This document shows positions 1 through 6,434 of a DNA stretch of 10,616 bases, one piece after another (the first letter of the stretch is position 1; each line of letters begins with the position of its first letter). Origin of the DNA: Clostridiales bacterium (GTDB lineage Bacteria > Bacillota > Clostridia > Christensenellales > Aristaeellaceae). The stretch covers positions 1 through 10,616 of the forward strand of contig SFHU01000100.1 of NCBI GenBank assembly GCA_004555535.1, given 5' to 3'. The notes under the pieces are model-generated. The model did not search any database. It was not told where the DNA came from and worked only from the letters and a program-made list of their open reading frames with translations. The position numbers were made by a program, and so were the translations under genes.

Positions 1-156
1 GAGCAGCGGATTAAGACATAGAATTCCCTCCGAAAATGCGGTCTATAAAAATCTAACAACTATGAACTATTTTAGAGGGAAAGAAGAACACTGTCAATAT
101 GAAGAATTACAGGAGTTTTCCTGTGGTTTTCCCGGCATTTTCCTGTAGCGAAGGGG
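1..156. other. AT-rich stretch with no supported gene
   Basis: This stretch is clearly richer in A and T than the rest of the window. One forward frame is open from the window edge to about position 148, but its translation resembles nothing I recognise and it has no visible start context. An imperfect inverted repeat (TCCCTCCGAAAAT at 25-37 against ATTTTAGAGGGA at 69-80) could form a weak hairpin. I see no convincing promoter or terminator. It may be the decayed upstream part of the hydrolase remnant that follows. Confidence 0.4.
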
Positions 157-459
157 ATGGCTTACCGCCGAACGGCGAAAAAAGCAGTGCAGCGCGAAAA
201 CAACCTGGAGCCGATGCTGCGTTGCCTTGCGCGCGGCTCTGCCGTGGCGAGCATCCAGTACAGGCGCAGCCGCGAGGCGTTCTTTCCCGCTCGGGTGTAT
301 GACGCGAAGGCGGCTGTGCACTTCCTGCGCGCGAAAGCGGAGGAATACGGGCTCGATCCGGACCGCTCCCTCAGGCGGCCTGCGACACTGCCATACCGGA
401 GGAGGAGGCCCGGCATAGGCATAATGGTTTTGATCGAAAGGAAGGTAAATGCTGTATGA
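157..459 (+). pseudogene. Remnant of a BD-FAE/carboxylesterase-type alpha/beta hydrolase
   Basis: The 100-codon reading frame contains a stretch (about residues 15-68) with the look of the central part of alpha/beta hydrolases of the BD-FAE/carboxylesterase type. It has a partial strand-and-loop block (LARGSAVASIQYR), then VYDAKAAVHFLRAKAEEYG, then LDPDR. In intact relatives these lead directly to the nucleophile elbow (G-D-S-A-G-G). Here similarity stops after DPDR, and the rest is Arg/Pro-rich noise. In the next frame over (about 363-390) the translation reads APSGGLRHC, which could be the eroded elbow. The usual HGGGW oxyanion segment expected upstream is not seen. The ATG at 157 has AAGGGG directly against it, with no usable spacing for a ribosome binding site. 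I read this as a dead gene fragment and not a small protein. The family match is from memory of conserved motifs, not from a search. Confidence 0.6.
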
Positions 460-1337
460 AGAAGATTGCGGTCATCCTGGCGGCGCTTCTGATGCGGACC
501 CTCTCGGCGGCAATCGCGGAAAACCAGTATTATTCCGTCGACACCCCGGTGGAAATCACCGCGGCGGAGACCTATACGATGGACGGCCTGCAGGATGAGC
601 TGATTGACAGCAGCGCCGCGGTGGTCGAACTGCTGGAGGGCGACGGCTACAAGACCTCCGAGATTGAGATGGGCGAGGGCGTCCTCTCCGCGCAGTGGAA
701 GGACGGCGGGGGCCGATTACACGATGGGCAGCCTCAAGGGCGTCTTCTCCCCGCAGGGTGGCGACGGCAATGGCCACTTTGACTTCCGCATCGGCGTCTC
801 CGGCCTGACTTACAACGGCCTGCCGGTGAGCGACGCCATCATCCGCACGGGTTTCTACAGCTTCGGCCGCACCTTCTCCGTGACCAGCGACCAGGTGCGC
901 GTCGTGCTGACGAGCAGGTACGGCGACGAGCTCACGCTTGAAAGCGGCAAGGATTACACCGTCGCCTCTGACGTGACCAGCACGACGGTGACGCTTGACT
1001 ACATCTGCTGGGCCTATGCGCCGGTCTACACGACGCTGACCGTGGAGATCGACACCTCCGTGCTCGCCTACGATGAGCGGATGTATGCCCCGACGCCGAC
1101 CTTTCTCACACCTGTGACATCGCGAGCGTGTACGTCTACTCCGTCATGAGCGGCGGCCCGACCGGCACGCAGGCCTGGACGTTCTTTGGCATCAAGGATC
1201 TGACGGATCCACTCCAGGTCTTCCGCATGGCGACCTACACGCTGCCCCTCACCGGCGAGAACGGCGACAGCTGGTTCTACGCTCCGCTGTCTTTTGAAAT
1301 GGGAGCTTGCTTTACGGGCGCGAGGTCAGCAGATTGA
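456..1337 (+). pseudogene. Frameshifted secreted protein, possibly LPXTG-anchored
   Basis: A Shine-Dalgarno sequence (AAAGGAAGG, about 437-445) precedes ATG at 456. The first residues form a Sec signal peptide (MKK, hydrophobic core, then AIA before ENQYY). Reading continues in one frame to the run of five G at 708-712, where one extra G moves the sense frame by one (KDGG then ADYTMGSLKG). The second frame runs to about 1104, where one T appears to be missing after ACCTTT. Sense then continues in the original frame (SHTCDIASVYVYSVMSGG) to TGA at 1335-1337. With both indels corrected the product is about 293 residues, rich in Thr, Ser, Gly, Val and Tyr, suggesting beta-sheet surface domains. 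LPLTG is encoded at 1242-1256, followed by a short hydrophobic stretch and one Arg. I do not recognise the family. The 3' end overlaps the convergent regulator gene by 26 bases, so the tail may be truncated. The indels could also be assembly errors. Confidence 0.65.
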
Positions 1338-2190
1338 CAAAGCGTCTGGCGCCGACGCTCAGCGGCTGGTTCTTCGGATAGGCCAGGTTGATGTTGGTGA
1401 TGATGCGCGGCTCGATGTCCACGACGGCGATGTCGTCCGTGAGGATGGGCAGCGTGGGCCGCTTGGTCAGCAGGGCGACGCCCATCTTCTTGCGCACGAA
1501 GTCGAGCATGTTGCTGGCCCTGTGTGTCGTCAGCACGACGGTCGGCTCAAAGCCGGCGCGATGGCAGGCGCCCAGGCACAGGGAATACATGAAGGTGTTC
1601 TTGCTCAGCAGCATGAGCGGCTCGTTTTTGAGGTGCTCGATGCGGATGAACTCGCGGCGGGCGAAGGGATGATCCTTGTGGACGAAGGCGGTCAGGACGT
1701 CGGAGTCATAGTGAATGGTGTTGAACTCGTTCGTGTCCTCCTCGCCCTCGCGCAGAAACGCGAGGTTGCACTGGCCGGAGCGGAGCATCCTGACCAGCTC
1801 CGTCGAGTCGCCCTCGATGATATCCAGCGAGAAGCCGGGGTTTTCCTCGCGGAAGCGCATGACCAGATCGGTGATGTGGTACTGGCTCATGACGGGGATG
1901 GAGCCGATGCGGATGTTGCCGTGCTCGGCGTTGAGCGCGTTGCCGATGGCCGTCTCATATTCGTAGCGCGTGGCGGCGATCTGTTTGGCGAAAGGGAGAA
2001 ACAGATGGCCAAAGCTGCTCAAAAAGACCTTGCGCGTCGTGCGGTCAAAGAGCTGGACGCGCAATTCGTCCTCCAGCGCCTTGATGTGCCGGGAGAGCGC
2101 GGACTGCGAGACAAAGAGCCTGTCCTCCGCCTCCATGTAGTTGCAGGTTTCCGCAAGGACGACGAATTCGCAGATGTATTCGATTTCCAT
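1312..2190 (-). CDS. LysR-family transcriptional regulator
   Basis: This is a 292-residue protein of normal length for the LysR family, which bind DNA as dimers of dimers and respond to a small-molecule inducer. The N-terminal winged helix-turn-helix (about 1-60) shows the family pattern: FVVLAETCNYMEAEDRLFVS, then QSALSRHIKALEDELRVQLF and DRTTRKV. The C-terminal effector-binding domain (about 88-290) starts at GNIRIGSIPVMSQYHITDLV. The start at 2190 is chosen because GGGGAGG lies 8 bases before it on the minus strand and because the HTH begins right there; a longer frame extending upstream through the intergenic region is not credible. A near-consensus minus-strand promoter (2252-2280) sits 55 bases upstream. 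The gene is divergent from the ceramidase-like amidase, the classic arrangement for a LysR protein and its target, and the operator-like site between them recurs before the ABC operon. The effector is unknown. Its 3' end converges on the broken surface-protein gene. Confidence 0.95.
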   Translation of the reverse strand: MEIEYICEFVVLAETCNYMEAEDRLFVSQSALSRHIKALEDELRVQLFDRTTRKVFLSSFGHLFLPFAKQIAATRYEYETAIGNALNAEHGNIRIGSIPVMSQYHITDLVMRFREENPGFSLDIIEGDSTELVRMLRSGQCNLAFLREGEEDTNEFNTIHYDSDVLTAFVHKDHPFARREFIRIEHLKNEPLMLLSKNTFMYSLCLGACHRAGFEPTVVLTTHRASNMLDFVRKKMGVALLTKRPTLPILTDDIAVVDIEPRIITNINLAYPKNQPLSVGARRFVNLLTSRP

Positions 2191-2246
2191 GTGATGCACC
2201 TCCCCATGAAAAACGGGAGAAAACAGCAAAACTGTCCCATTTTCTG

Positions 2247-2274
2247 CATAAATCATACGATAAATCGGTTTGAT
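2247..2274 (+). promoter_or_regulatory. Operator-like site 1 (probable LysR-regulator target)
   Basis: The site is CATAAATC-N11-CGGTTTGAT. The same two blocks at the same spacing recur at 3689-3716 before the ABC operon. Within it, ATAAATC and GTTTGAT form an imperfect inverted repeat with 13 bases between, compatible with the partly palindromic sites that LysR-type dimers bind. The right half overlaps the forward -35, a usual position for a LysR activation site. Assignment to the neighbouring regulator is inferred from position and recurrence. Confidence 0.65.
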
Positions 2275-2280
2275 TGTCAA
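2252..2280 (-). promoter_or_regulatory. Predicted sigma-70-type promoter of the LysR gene
   Basis: Read on the minus strand, TTGACA (2280-2275) is followed after exactly 17 bases by TATGAT (2257-2252). This is an almost consensus promoter, predicting a transcript start near 2245 and a leader of about 55 bases before the regulator's ATG. The spacer and -10 lie inside the repeated operator-like site at 2247-2274, so a bound regulator would block its own promoter. The -35 abuts the -35 of the forward amidase promoter, sharing one base. Confidence 0.7.
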
Positions 2281-2298
2281 CGAATTCTGCTGTATGAT
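2270..2298 (+). promoter_or_regulatory. Predicted promoter of the ceramidase-like amidase gene
   Basis: TTGATT (2270-2275), 17 bases, then TATGAT (2293-2298). This predicts a start near 2305 and an untranslated leader of about 110 bases. An overlapping alternative, TTGTCA with an 18-base spacer to TACAAA, is weaker. The -35 is imperfect, as expected for a promoter needing an activator. Confidence 0.6.
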
Positions 2299-2309
2299 AC
2301 AAAAAGAAA

Positions 2310-2324
2310 CCGGCAGAATGCCGG
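2310..2324 (+). repeat. Small perfect hairpin in the amidase leader
   Basis: CCGGC-AGAAT-GCCGG forms a 5-bp GC stem with a 5-base loop, only a few bases after the predicted transcript start. No T-run follows, so it is not a terminator. It may protect the 5' end of the mRNA. Confidence 0.5.
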
Positions 2325-2350
2325 CCGCATTACCATAAAAGTCATTCCAT

Positions 2351-2387
2351 CCTGCAGGCCTTGCGCCCCGGGCCGGCGCCCTGCAGG
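2351..2387 (+). promoter_or_regulatory. Stable GC-rich hairpin in the amidase leader
   Basis: Two copies of CCTGCAGG (2351-2358 and 2380-2387) pair perfectly. Inside them GCGCC (2363-2367) pairs with GGCGC (2375-2379), leaving a 4-base bulge and a 7-base loop. The total is 13 strong pairs ending about 20 bases before the GGAGG ribosome binding site at 2407. No T-run follows, so it is not an intrinsic terminator. It could tune mRNA stability or ribosome access. Function is inferred; pairing is direct from sequence. Confidence 0.55.
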
Positions 2388-2416
2388 CGATCAACAGGAA
2401 CGGTTTGGAGGAATCT

Positions 2417-3637
2417 ATGAAAGCTGGAGCATCTGTCCGGGCGCTGCGGTTCCCGGAGGGTTTTTTCCCGACGGAGGGCTTTGCGCGGCCAATCGACACG
2501 CTGCATGCACGCGTGCTCGTGCTCGACGGCGCGCTGCGCCACGCGCTGCTGGTGCTGGAAATGACGTCGATTCCCGGCGAGGAGATCGACGCGCTGAGCG
2601 CCATATTAAAGGAAGAAACAGACGCGGCACACACCTTTGTACTGGCGTCGCACACCTTCTCCGCACCGCATTTCATGCCGGATCACGCGCTGAAGACCGA
2701 AGCGGAGCGCGAAAAGAAGCGCCAGCTTCAGGCGCTCGTCTACGAGGCTGTCCGCGCCGCGGCCCGCGAGGCGGCGGGAAACGTGGCGGAGGTTTTCCTG
2801 TCGCTGGGGACGGGCGAATGCGCGGTCTGCACGGCCAGGGATGTGCTCACGGAAGCGGGCTGGTGGATCGCCAATTGCGGCAAGGGCCCCGTCGACCCGG
2901 TCATGACGGTCCTTCGGATGCAGGCGGGCAGCGGCAGAACGGCTGCCGTGCTGGTGCATTACTCCGTTCAGTCCTCCGTGCTGGACGGAAGCGAGCTGCG
3001 GGAGGGCGGAAAGGCCGTCTCCGGCGATCTGGCGGGCCGCATGGCGGCGGAGCTGGAGGAGGAGCTGGGCGCGCCTGTGCTGTTCCTCATCGGCGCGGCG
3101 GGCGACCAGGCGCCCCGCGAGAAGGCGGTCGGCTTTGTCATGGAGAACGGCGTCATGCGTCGCACAGACATGCAGGACGATGCCATCGCGCTGTGCGGAT
3201 CGCAGGCGCACGAGATGGCGGAGGCCGCCAGGCGTGCGCTCGCCGGCGCGAAGCCGGTTGAGGGGGAGACGCTCTCCTATGCCAGCTGTACGGTGAAGGT
3301 GCCGGCCAAGAAGATCGAGCGAGACCTCAAGAAGCTCCATCCCACAAAGATCCCGCCCTACGAGGCGAACGGCGAGAGCGAGCAGACCGTCGAGCTGCTT
3401 CGCGTGGGCCCGCTGAGCCTGGTGGGCGTGAAGCCCGAGCTCAACTGCGTGACCGCGCAGGCTATCTGCGGCGGAGATCCCCATGTGCGCGTGGTGACGC
3501 TGTGGAACGGCGGCGCCAAGTACATGGCCGACGCGGATTCCTACGACCGCATCACCTATGAATCGCAGAATTCCCCGTTTGGCCGGGGTGCGGCGGAGCT
3601 GCTGACGCAGGCAGCCAGGGAGCTGCTCAGGGGCTGA
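2417..3637 (+). CDS. Neutral/alkaline ceramidase-like Zn amidase, cytosolic
   Basis: The protein has 406 residues and resembles the N-terminal catalytic domain of neutral/alkaline non-lysosomal ceramidases, zinc enzymes that cleave an N-acyl amide. It keeps the order of landmarks: AGASVRALRFPEG at the N-terminus; SHTFSAPH (His79), corresponding to the family's THTHS-P block; VHYSVQSS (His181), for the HPTVL block; FLIGAAGDQAPR (about 223-234); KPELN (Glu341), for the Zn-ligand Glu; and SYDRITYE...GRGAAELL near the C-terminus, for the Tyr and GAAE block. His79, His181, Glu341 and a Tyr at 376 or 381 are therefore candidate metal or catalytic ligands. The C-terminal Ig-like domain of true ceramidases is absent, and there is no signal peptide, so it probably acts in the cytosol on an imported small amide and not on sphingolipid outside. 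The ATG at 2417 is preferred over TTG at 2405 because GGAGGA (2407-2412) would lie inside the longer form. It is transcribed divergently from the LysR gene and shares its operator with the ABC operon. Confidence 0.8.
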   Translation: MKAGASVRALRFPEGFFPTEGFARPIDTLHARVLVLDGALRHALLVLEMTSIPGEEIDALSAILKEETDAAHTFVLASHTFSAPHFMPDHALKTEAEREKKRQLQALVYEAVRAAAREAAGNVAEVFLSLGTGECAVCTARDVLTEAGWWIANCGKGPVDPVMTVLRMQAGSGRTAAVLVHYSVQSSVLDGSELREGGKAVSGDLAGRMAAELEEELGAPVLFLIGAAGDQAPREKAVGFVMENGVMRRTDMQDDAIALCGSQAHEMAEAARRALAGAKPVEGETLSYASCTVKVPAKKIERDLKKLHPTKIPPYEANGESEQTVELLRVGPLSLVGVKPELNCVTAQAICGGDPHVRVVTLWNGGAKYMADADSYDRITYESQNSPFGRGAAELLTQAARELLRG

Positions 3638-3688
3638 AAGAAATCGTACACGGGACGCGTGTGACACGAGATATTATTGCAGAGTGCA

Positions 3689-3716
3689 CATAAATCGCTG
3701 CGCAAAACGGTTTGAT
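3689..3716 (+). promoter_or_regulatory. Operator-like site 2, before the ABC operon
   Basis: CATAAATC (3689-3696), 11 bases, then CGGTTTGAT (3708-3716): both blocks and the spacing match site 1 at 2247-2274, while the 11 bases between differ. As in site 1, the right block overlaps the -35. Conservation of the two blocks, but not of what lies between, is what a protein-binding dyad would give. Inferred target of the LysR regulator. Confidence 0.65.
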
Positions 3717-3740
3717 CGAGCGAATCCGGCATGATACAAT
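3712..3740 (+). promoter_or_regulatory. Predicted promoter of the ABC transporter operon
   Basis: TTGATC (3712-3717), 17 bases, then TACAAT (3735-3740), one mismatch from TATAAT. Transcript start is predicted near 3747, giving a leader of about 94 bases before the binding-protein gene. The geometry relative to the operator-like site is the same as for the amidase promoter. Confidence 0.65.
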
Positions 3741-3750
3741 AAGGCCAGAT

Positions 3751-3796
3751 GAGAGGAAATCCAGCCTCTTGCGCAACGAAAACAGGTACTGGATTT
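3751..3796 (+). promoter_or_regulatory. Overlapping stem-loops in the ABC operon leader
   Basis: AGAGG (3752-3756) pairs with CCTCT (3765-3769), enclosing the 8-base loop AAATCCAG. That whole loop is also perfectly complementary to CTGGATTT at 3789-3796. The two pairings are therefore either alternatives or the two stems of a pseudoknot. It is too small to match any riboswitch class I know. Confidence 0.4.
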
Positions 3797-3840
3797 ACTG
3801 CTTGAGAGCATGAATCAAACTAAGAAGGAGGAACCCCATC

Positions 3841-5370
3841 ATGAAGAAAATCATCTCGCTGCTGCTGTGTCTGTCGATGATCGCCGGCTGCGTCTGCGGC
3901 ATGACCATCGCCTCTGCCGAGGCGGACAAGGTCGTCGTCGGCATCACCAATGATCCCGGCAACATCGGCCCGTTCCAGGGAATGAGCGCCGGCCGCATCG
4001 GCATCCTGTTCACCACCTACGAGTTCCTGGTCACCAAGGTCAACGGCGTTCGCGTCAACTGCCTGGCCAAGGAGATCACCCAGGTGGACGACCTCGTCTA
4101 TGACGTCGAGATCTACGATTACATCTACGACCAGGCGGGCAACCACCTGACCGCGTCCGACGTCGTCTTCAGCTACAAGTCCGGCATGGCCTCCGGCAAC
4201 CTGCCCAAGCTGGGCAACATCGCCGATGTCGTGGCCAAGAGCGACTACGTCGTCGAGTTCAGCTTCTCCCAGCTCTCCGCGGGCGACCTCGACGCGCTGC
4301 TTATGGAGTGCCCGATCGTCACGCAGGCCGCCTATGAGGCCAGTCCCGACGCGATGGCGACCGATCCTGTGACGACCAGCGCCTATCAGGTGGTCGAGTA
4401 CGTCTCCGGCTCCAAGATCGTCATGAAGGACACCGGTAAGTACTGGCAGACGGACGAGTCCCTGATCCCGGAGACCAGCCGCCACAACATCGAGAACATC
4501 GAGTTTGACATCATCCCGGATACCGCCCAGCTGACCAACGCGCTCAAGACCCGCGCGATCGACGTCTCCGTCTGGGTGTCCGCGACCGATATCGACTCCT
4601 TCAAGGGCGTTGAGGGCTTCACCGTCAGCCAGATGGAGGAGAACCTCACCGAGCTGCTCGTCTTCAACTGCGCCGAGGGCAGCGTCTTCGCCGACAAGCC
4701 CGAGCTGCGCAAGGCCATCGCCTACGCCGTGGATTCCGAGCTGCTGGCTGAGGGCGCCTACAACGGCGACGCCCGCCCGGTCAAGACCTATGGCAACACC
4801 AAGTACGCCGACTATGTTGAGAAGTGGAACGACGAGGAGTACTTCGAGTACGATCTCGAGAAGGCGAAGGAGCTCTACGCGGCGTCCGGTGCCTCCAATC
4901 TGAACCTCAAGCTCATGTATGTCACCGGCGACGAGAACGCCATGATGGCGACCATCATCCAGGCTGAGCTGGCCGAGCTGGGCATCAACGTCGAGCTCTG
5001 CGGCTACGACTCCCAGCTCTACAACCAGTACAAGTATGAGCCTGATCAGTGGGATCTGATGCTCGACGAGGGCGCTTCCTCCACCAACCTGGCCAATGTC
5101 TACAAGCTCGGCTGGGACCGCACCGGCTATGTCCACGGCGGCGCTGTGAACTTCGTCAAGGATGACACGCTCCAGTCCCTGCTGGAGGAGGCCATGACCG
5201 AGGCGACCCACAGCGACGAGACGATGGATGCCTTCCATCAGTACCTCAAGGAGCAGTGCTACGGCATCGGCCTCGTGCAGAAGCTGAGCAACGTTGCCCA
5301 CACCGACACCATCACCAAGATGACGACCTGCTTCCGCGGCCAGGTGCTGCCGGGCGCCTGCGAATACTGA
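3841..5370 (+). CDS. Peptide-type ABC transporter substrate-binding protein (SBP family 5)
   Basis: A 509-residue extracellular solute-binding protein of the OppA/DppA class, a typical length. It captures the substrate outside the membrane and hands it to the permeases encoded next. The N-terminus is a secretion signal with two possible cleavage sites: a lipobox IAGC ending at Cys17 (lipoprotein anchor), and ASA just before Glu27 (ordinary signal peptidase). I favour the lipoprotein but cannot decide. Family marks include LTASDVVFSYK (103-113), the TSAYQVVEYVSGSKIVM block typical of the family's 'GTGPY-hV' region, and LRKAIAYAVDSELLAEGAY in the second lobe. The ribosome binding site AAGGAGGA (3825-3832) is strong, and the codons are strongly biased to C-ending forms (GTC, ATC, AAC, TAC), suggesting high expression. 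It is followed by a hairpin that probably attenuates transcription into the permease genes. The ligand cannot be predicted; this class binds peptides, but also nickel chelates, opines and oligosaccharides. Confidence 0.93.
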   Translation: MKKIISLLLCLSMIAGCVCGMTIASAEADKVVVGITNDPGNIGPFQGMSAGRIGILFTTYEFLVTKVNGVRVNCLAKEITQVDDLVYDVEIYDYIYDQAGNHLTASDVVFSYKSGMASGNLPKLGNIADVVAKSDYVVEFSFSQLSAGDLDALLMECPIVTQAAYEASPDAMATDPVTTSAYQVVEYVSGSKIVMKDTGKYWQTDESLIPETSRHNIENIEFDIIPDTAQLTNALKTRAIDVSVWVSATDIDSFKGVEGFTVSQMEENLTELLVFNCAEGSVFADKPELRKAIAYAVDSELLAEGAYNGDARPVKTYGNTKYADYVEKWNDEEYFEYDLEKAKELYAASGASNLNLKLMYVTGDENAMMATIIQAELAELGINVELCGYDSQLYNQYKYEPDQWDLMLDEGASSTNLANVYKLGWDRTGYVHGGAVNFVKDDTLQSLLEEAMTEATHSDETMDAFHQYLKEQCYGIGLVQKLSNVAHTDTITKMTTCFRGQVLPGACEY

Positions 5371-5402
5371 TCCGCAGAAACTCAAACTAGCTTCCCCTTT
5401 CC

Positions 5403-5444
5403 GCGGCGCTGCGGCCCCTATCCCGGCTGCAGCGCCGCCTTTTC
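5403..5444 (+). terminator. Intercistronic hairpin, probable partial terminator
   Basis: GCGGCGCTGC (5403-5412) and GCAGCGCCGC (5429-5438) form a perfect 10-bp stem. It can be extended by a G-U and three G-C pairs (5413-5416 with 5425-5428), leaving an 8-base loop. Only four T residues follow (5440-5443), so termination is probably incomplete. The place, between a binding-protein gene and its permeases, is where such attenuators or 3'-end protecting hairpins are common. Confidence 0.7.
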
Positions 5445-5474
5445 AAAGATAAGCTGACAGAAGGAGACATAAGC

Positions 5475-6434
5475 ATGGGCCGATATATACTCAAGCGACT
5501 CCTGTGGATGATCCCGGTCATGCTGGGCATCGCGATACTGATCTTTTCGATCACGTATATCTGCCCGGGTGACCCGGCGGCCTCCATGCTGGGCGTAGGC
5601 GCTACACAGGTCCAGATCGAAGCTAAGCGCGAGGAGATGGGCCTCAACGATCCCTACATCGTCCGGCTGGGCAACTACCTCAGCGACGTTTTTCTTCATT
5701 TTGATCTGGGCGATTCGTACATGTATGGCACGCCGGTCATCGACGGCCTGATGGAGCGCATGCAGTACACACTGGTCATCGCGGTGATCTGTATGCTGCT
5801 GCAGATCTTCATCGGCACGCCGCTGGGCATTGTCGCGGCGACGCACCGCAACGGTCTCGCCGACAGGATCTGCATGTTCATCGCCATGCTGGGCGTGAGC
5901 ATTCCAGCTTTCTGGCTGGCGCTGATGATGGTCGTGCTCTTCTCGGTCAACCTCGGGTGGCTCCCGGCCTACGGCATCGGCGGCCTGGAATACTACATCA
6001 TGCCGTGCCTGGCCAACTGCCTGGCCGGCGTCGCCTCTCAGGCGCGCCAGACCCGCTCGAGCATGCTCGAGGTGCTGCGTTCGGACTACATCACCACCGC
6101 CAAGGCCAAGGGCCTTTCCAACAGGACGGTTCTGCTGCGCCATGCGCTGCCCAATGCGCTGATCCCGATCATCACGATCGTGGGCAACGGCATGGGCATG
6201 ATGCTCGGCGGCACGGTTGTCATCGAGAACGTGTTCTCCATCCCCGGCATCGGCAGCTACATGACCACGGCCATCAACTGTCGCGATTATCCCATCGTCA
6301 TGGGCGGCGTGCTGCTGCTGGGCCTGATCTTCAGCCTGATCATGCTGCTGGTCGACATCGTCTATGCCTTTGTGGATCCGCGCATCAAGGCTCAGTACGA
6401 GGGCAAGAAGAGGAGGAAGAAGGCCAATGCGTAA
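5475..6434 (+). CDS. dppB: ABC transporter permease, DppB/OppB type
   Basis: This 319-residue inner-membrane protein is the first of two channel-forming permeases of the importer. It has the family's N-terminal MGRYILKRLLWMIPVMLGI membrane anchor, then PGDPAA, and a large external loop before the remaining five predicted membrane segments. The cytoplasmic EAA-type loop that docks on the ATPases is at about 205-233 (YITTAKAKGLSNRTVLLRHA then LPNALIP), with the conserved Gly present. Its length is normal for DppB. AAGGAG (5461-5466) lies 8 bases before ATG. The last eight bases overlap the start of the next permease gene, so translation of the two is likely coupled. The symbol is given at family level; an OppB role with another substrate is equally possible. 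Confidence 0.95.
   Translation: MGRYILKRLLWMIPVMLGIAILIFSITYICPGDPAASMLGVGATQVQIEAKREEMGLNDPYIVRLGNYLSDVFLHFDLGDSYMYGTPVIDGLMERMQYTLVIAVICMLLQIFIGTPLGIVAATHRNGLADRICMFIAMLGVSIPAFWLALMMVVLFSVNLGWLPAYGIGGLEYYIMPCLANCLAGVASQARQTRSSMLEVLRSDYITTAKAKGLSNRTVLLRHALPNALIPIITIVGNGMGMMLGGTVVIENVFSIPGIGSYMTTAINCRDYPIVMGGVLLLGLIFSLIMLLVDIVYAFVDPRIKAQYEGKKRRKKANA

Noticed and set aside
2191..2676. N-terminal extension of the LysR protein to a start at 2676
   Set aside because: The extension would run through the promoter region and the divergent amidase gene; the HTH starts at 2190, where there is a strong ribosome binding site.
1294..3261. 655-codon open frame on the plus strand
   Set aside because: It runs antisense through the LysR gene, crosses the promoter region and then lies out of frame with the amidase; no family features.
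3648..3662. ACACG-GGACG-CGTGT hairpin after the amidase gene as terminator
   Set aside because: Only 5 pairs and no T-run follow, so termination is not supported.
2606..3667. 353-codon open frame opposite the amidase gene
   Set aside because: Arg/His/Ala/Leu-rich shadow of a well-supported gene, with no start context.
3810..3850. Short upstream reading frame from ATG at 3810 in the ABC leader
   Set aside because: No ribosome binding site before it, and the frame runs out of phase into the binding-protein gene with meaningless sequence.
3820..5385. 521-codon open frame on the minus strand
   Set aside because: Antisense to the binding-protein gene; the translation is repetitive (Gly, Val, Asp, Leu) with no recognisable domain.
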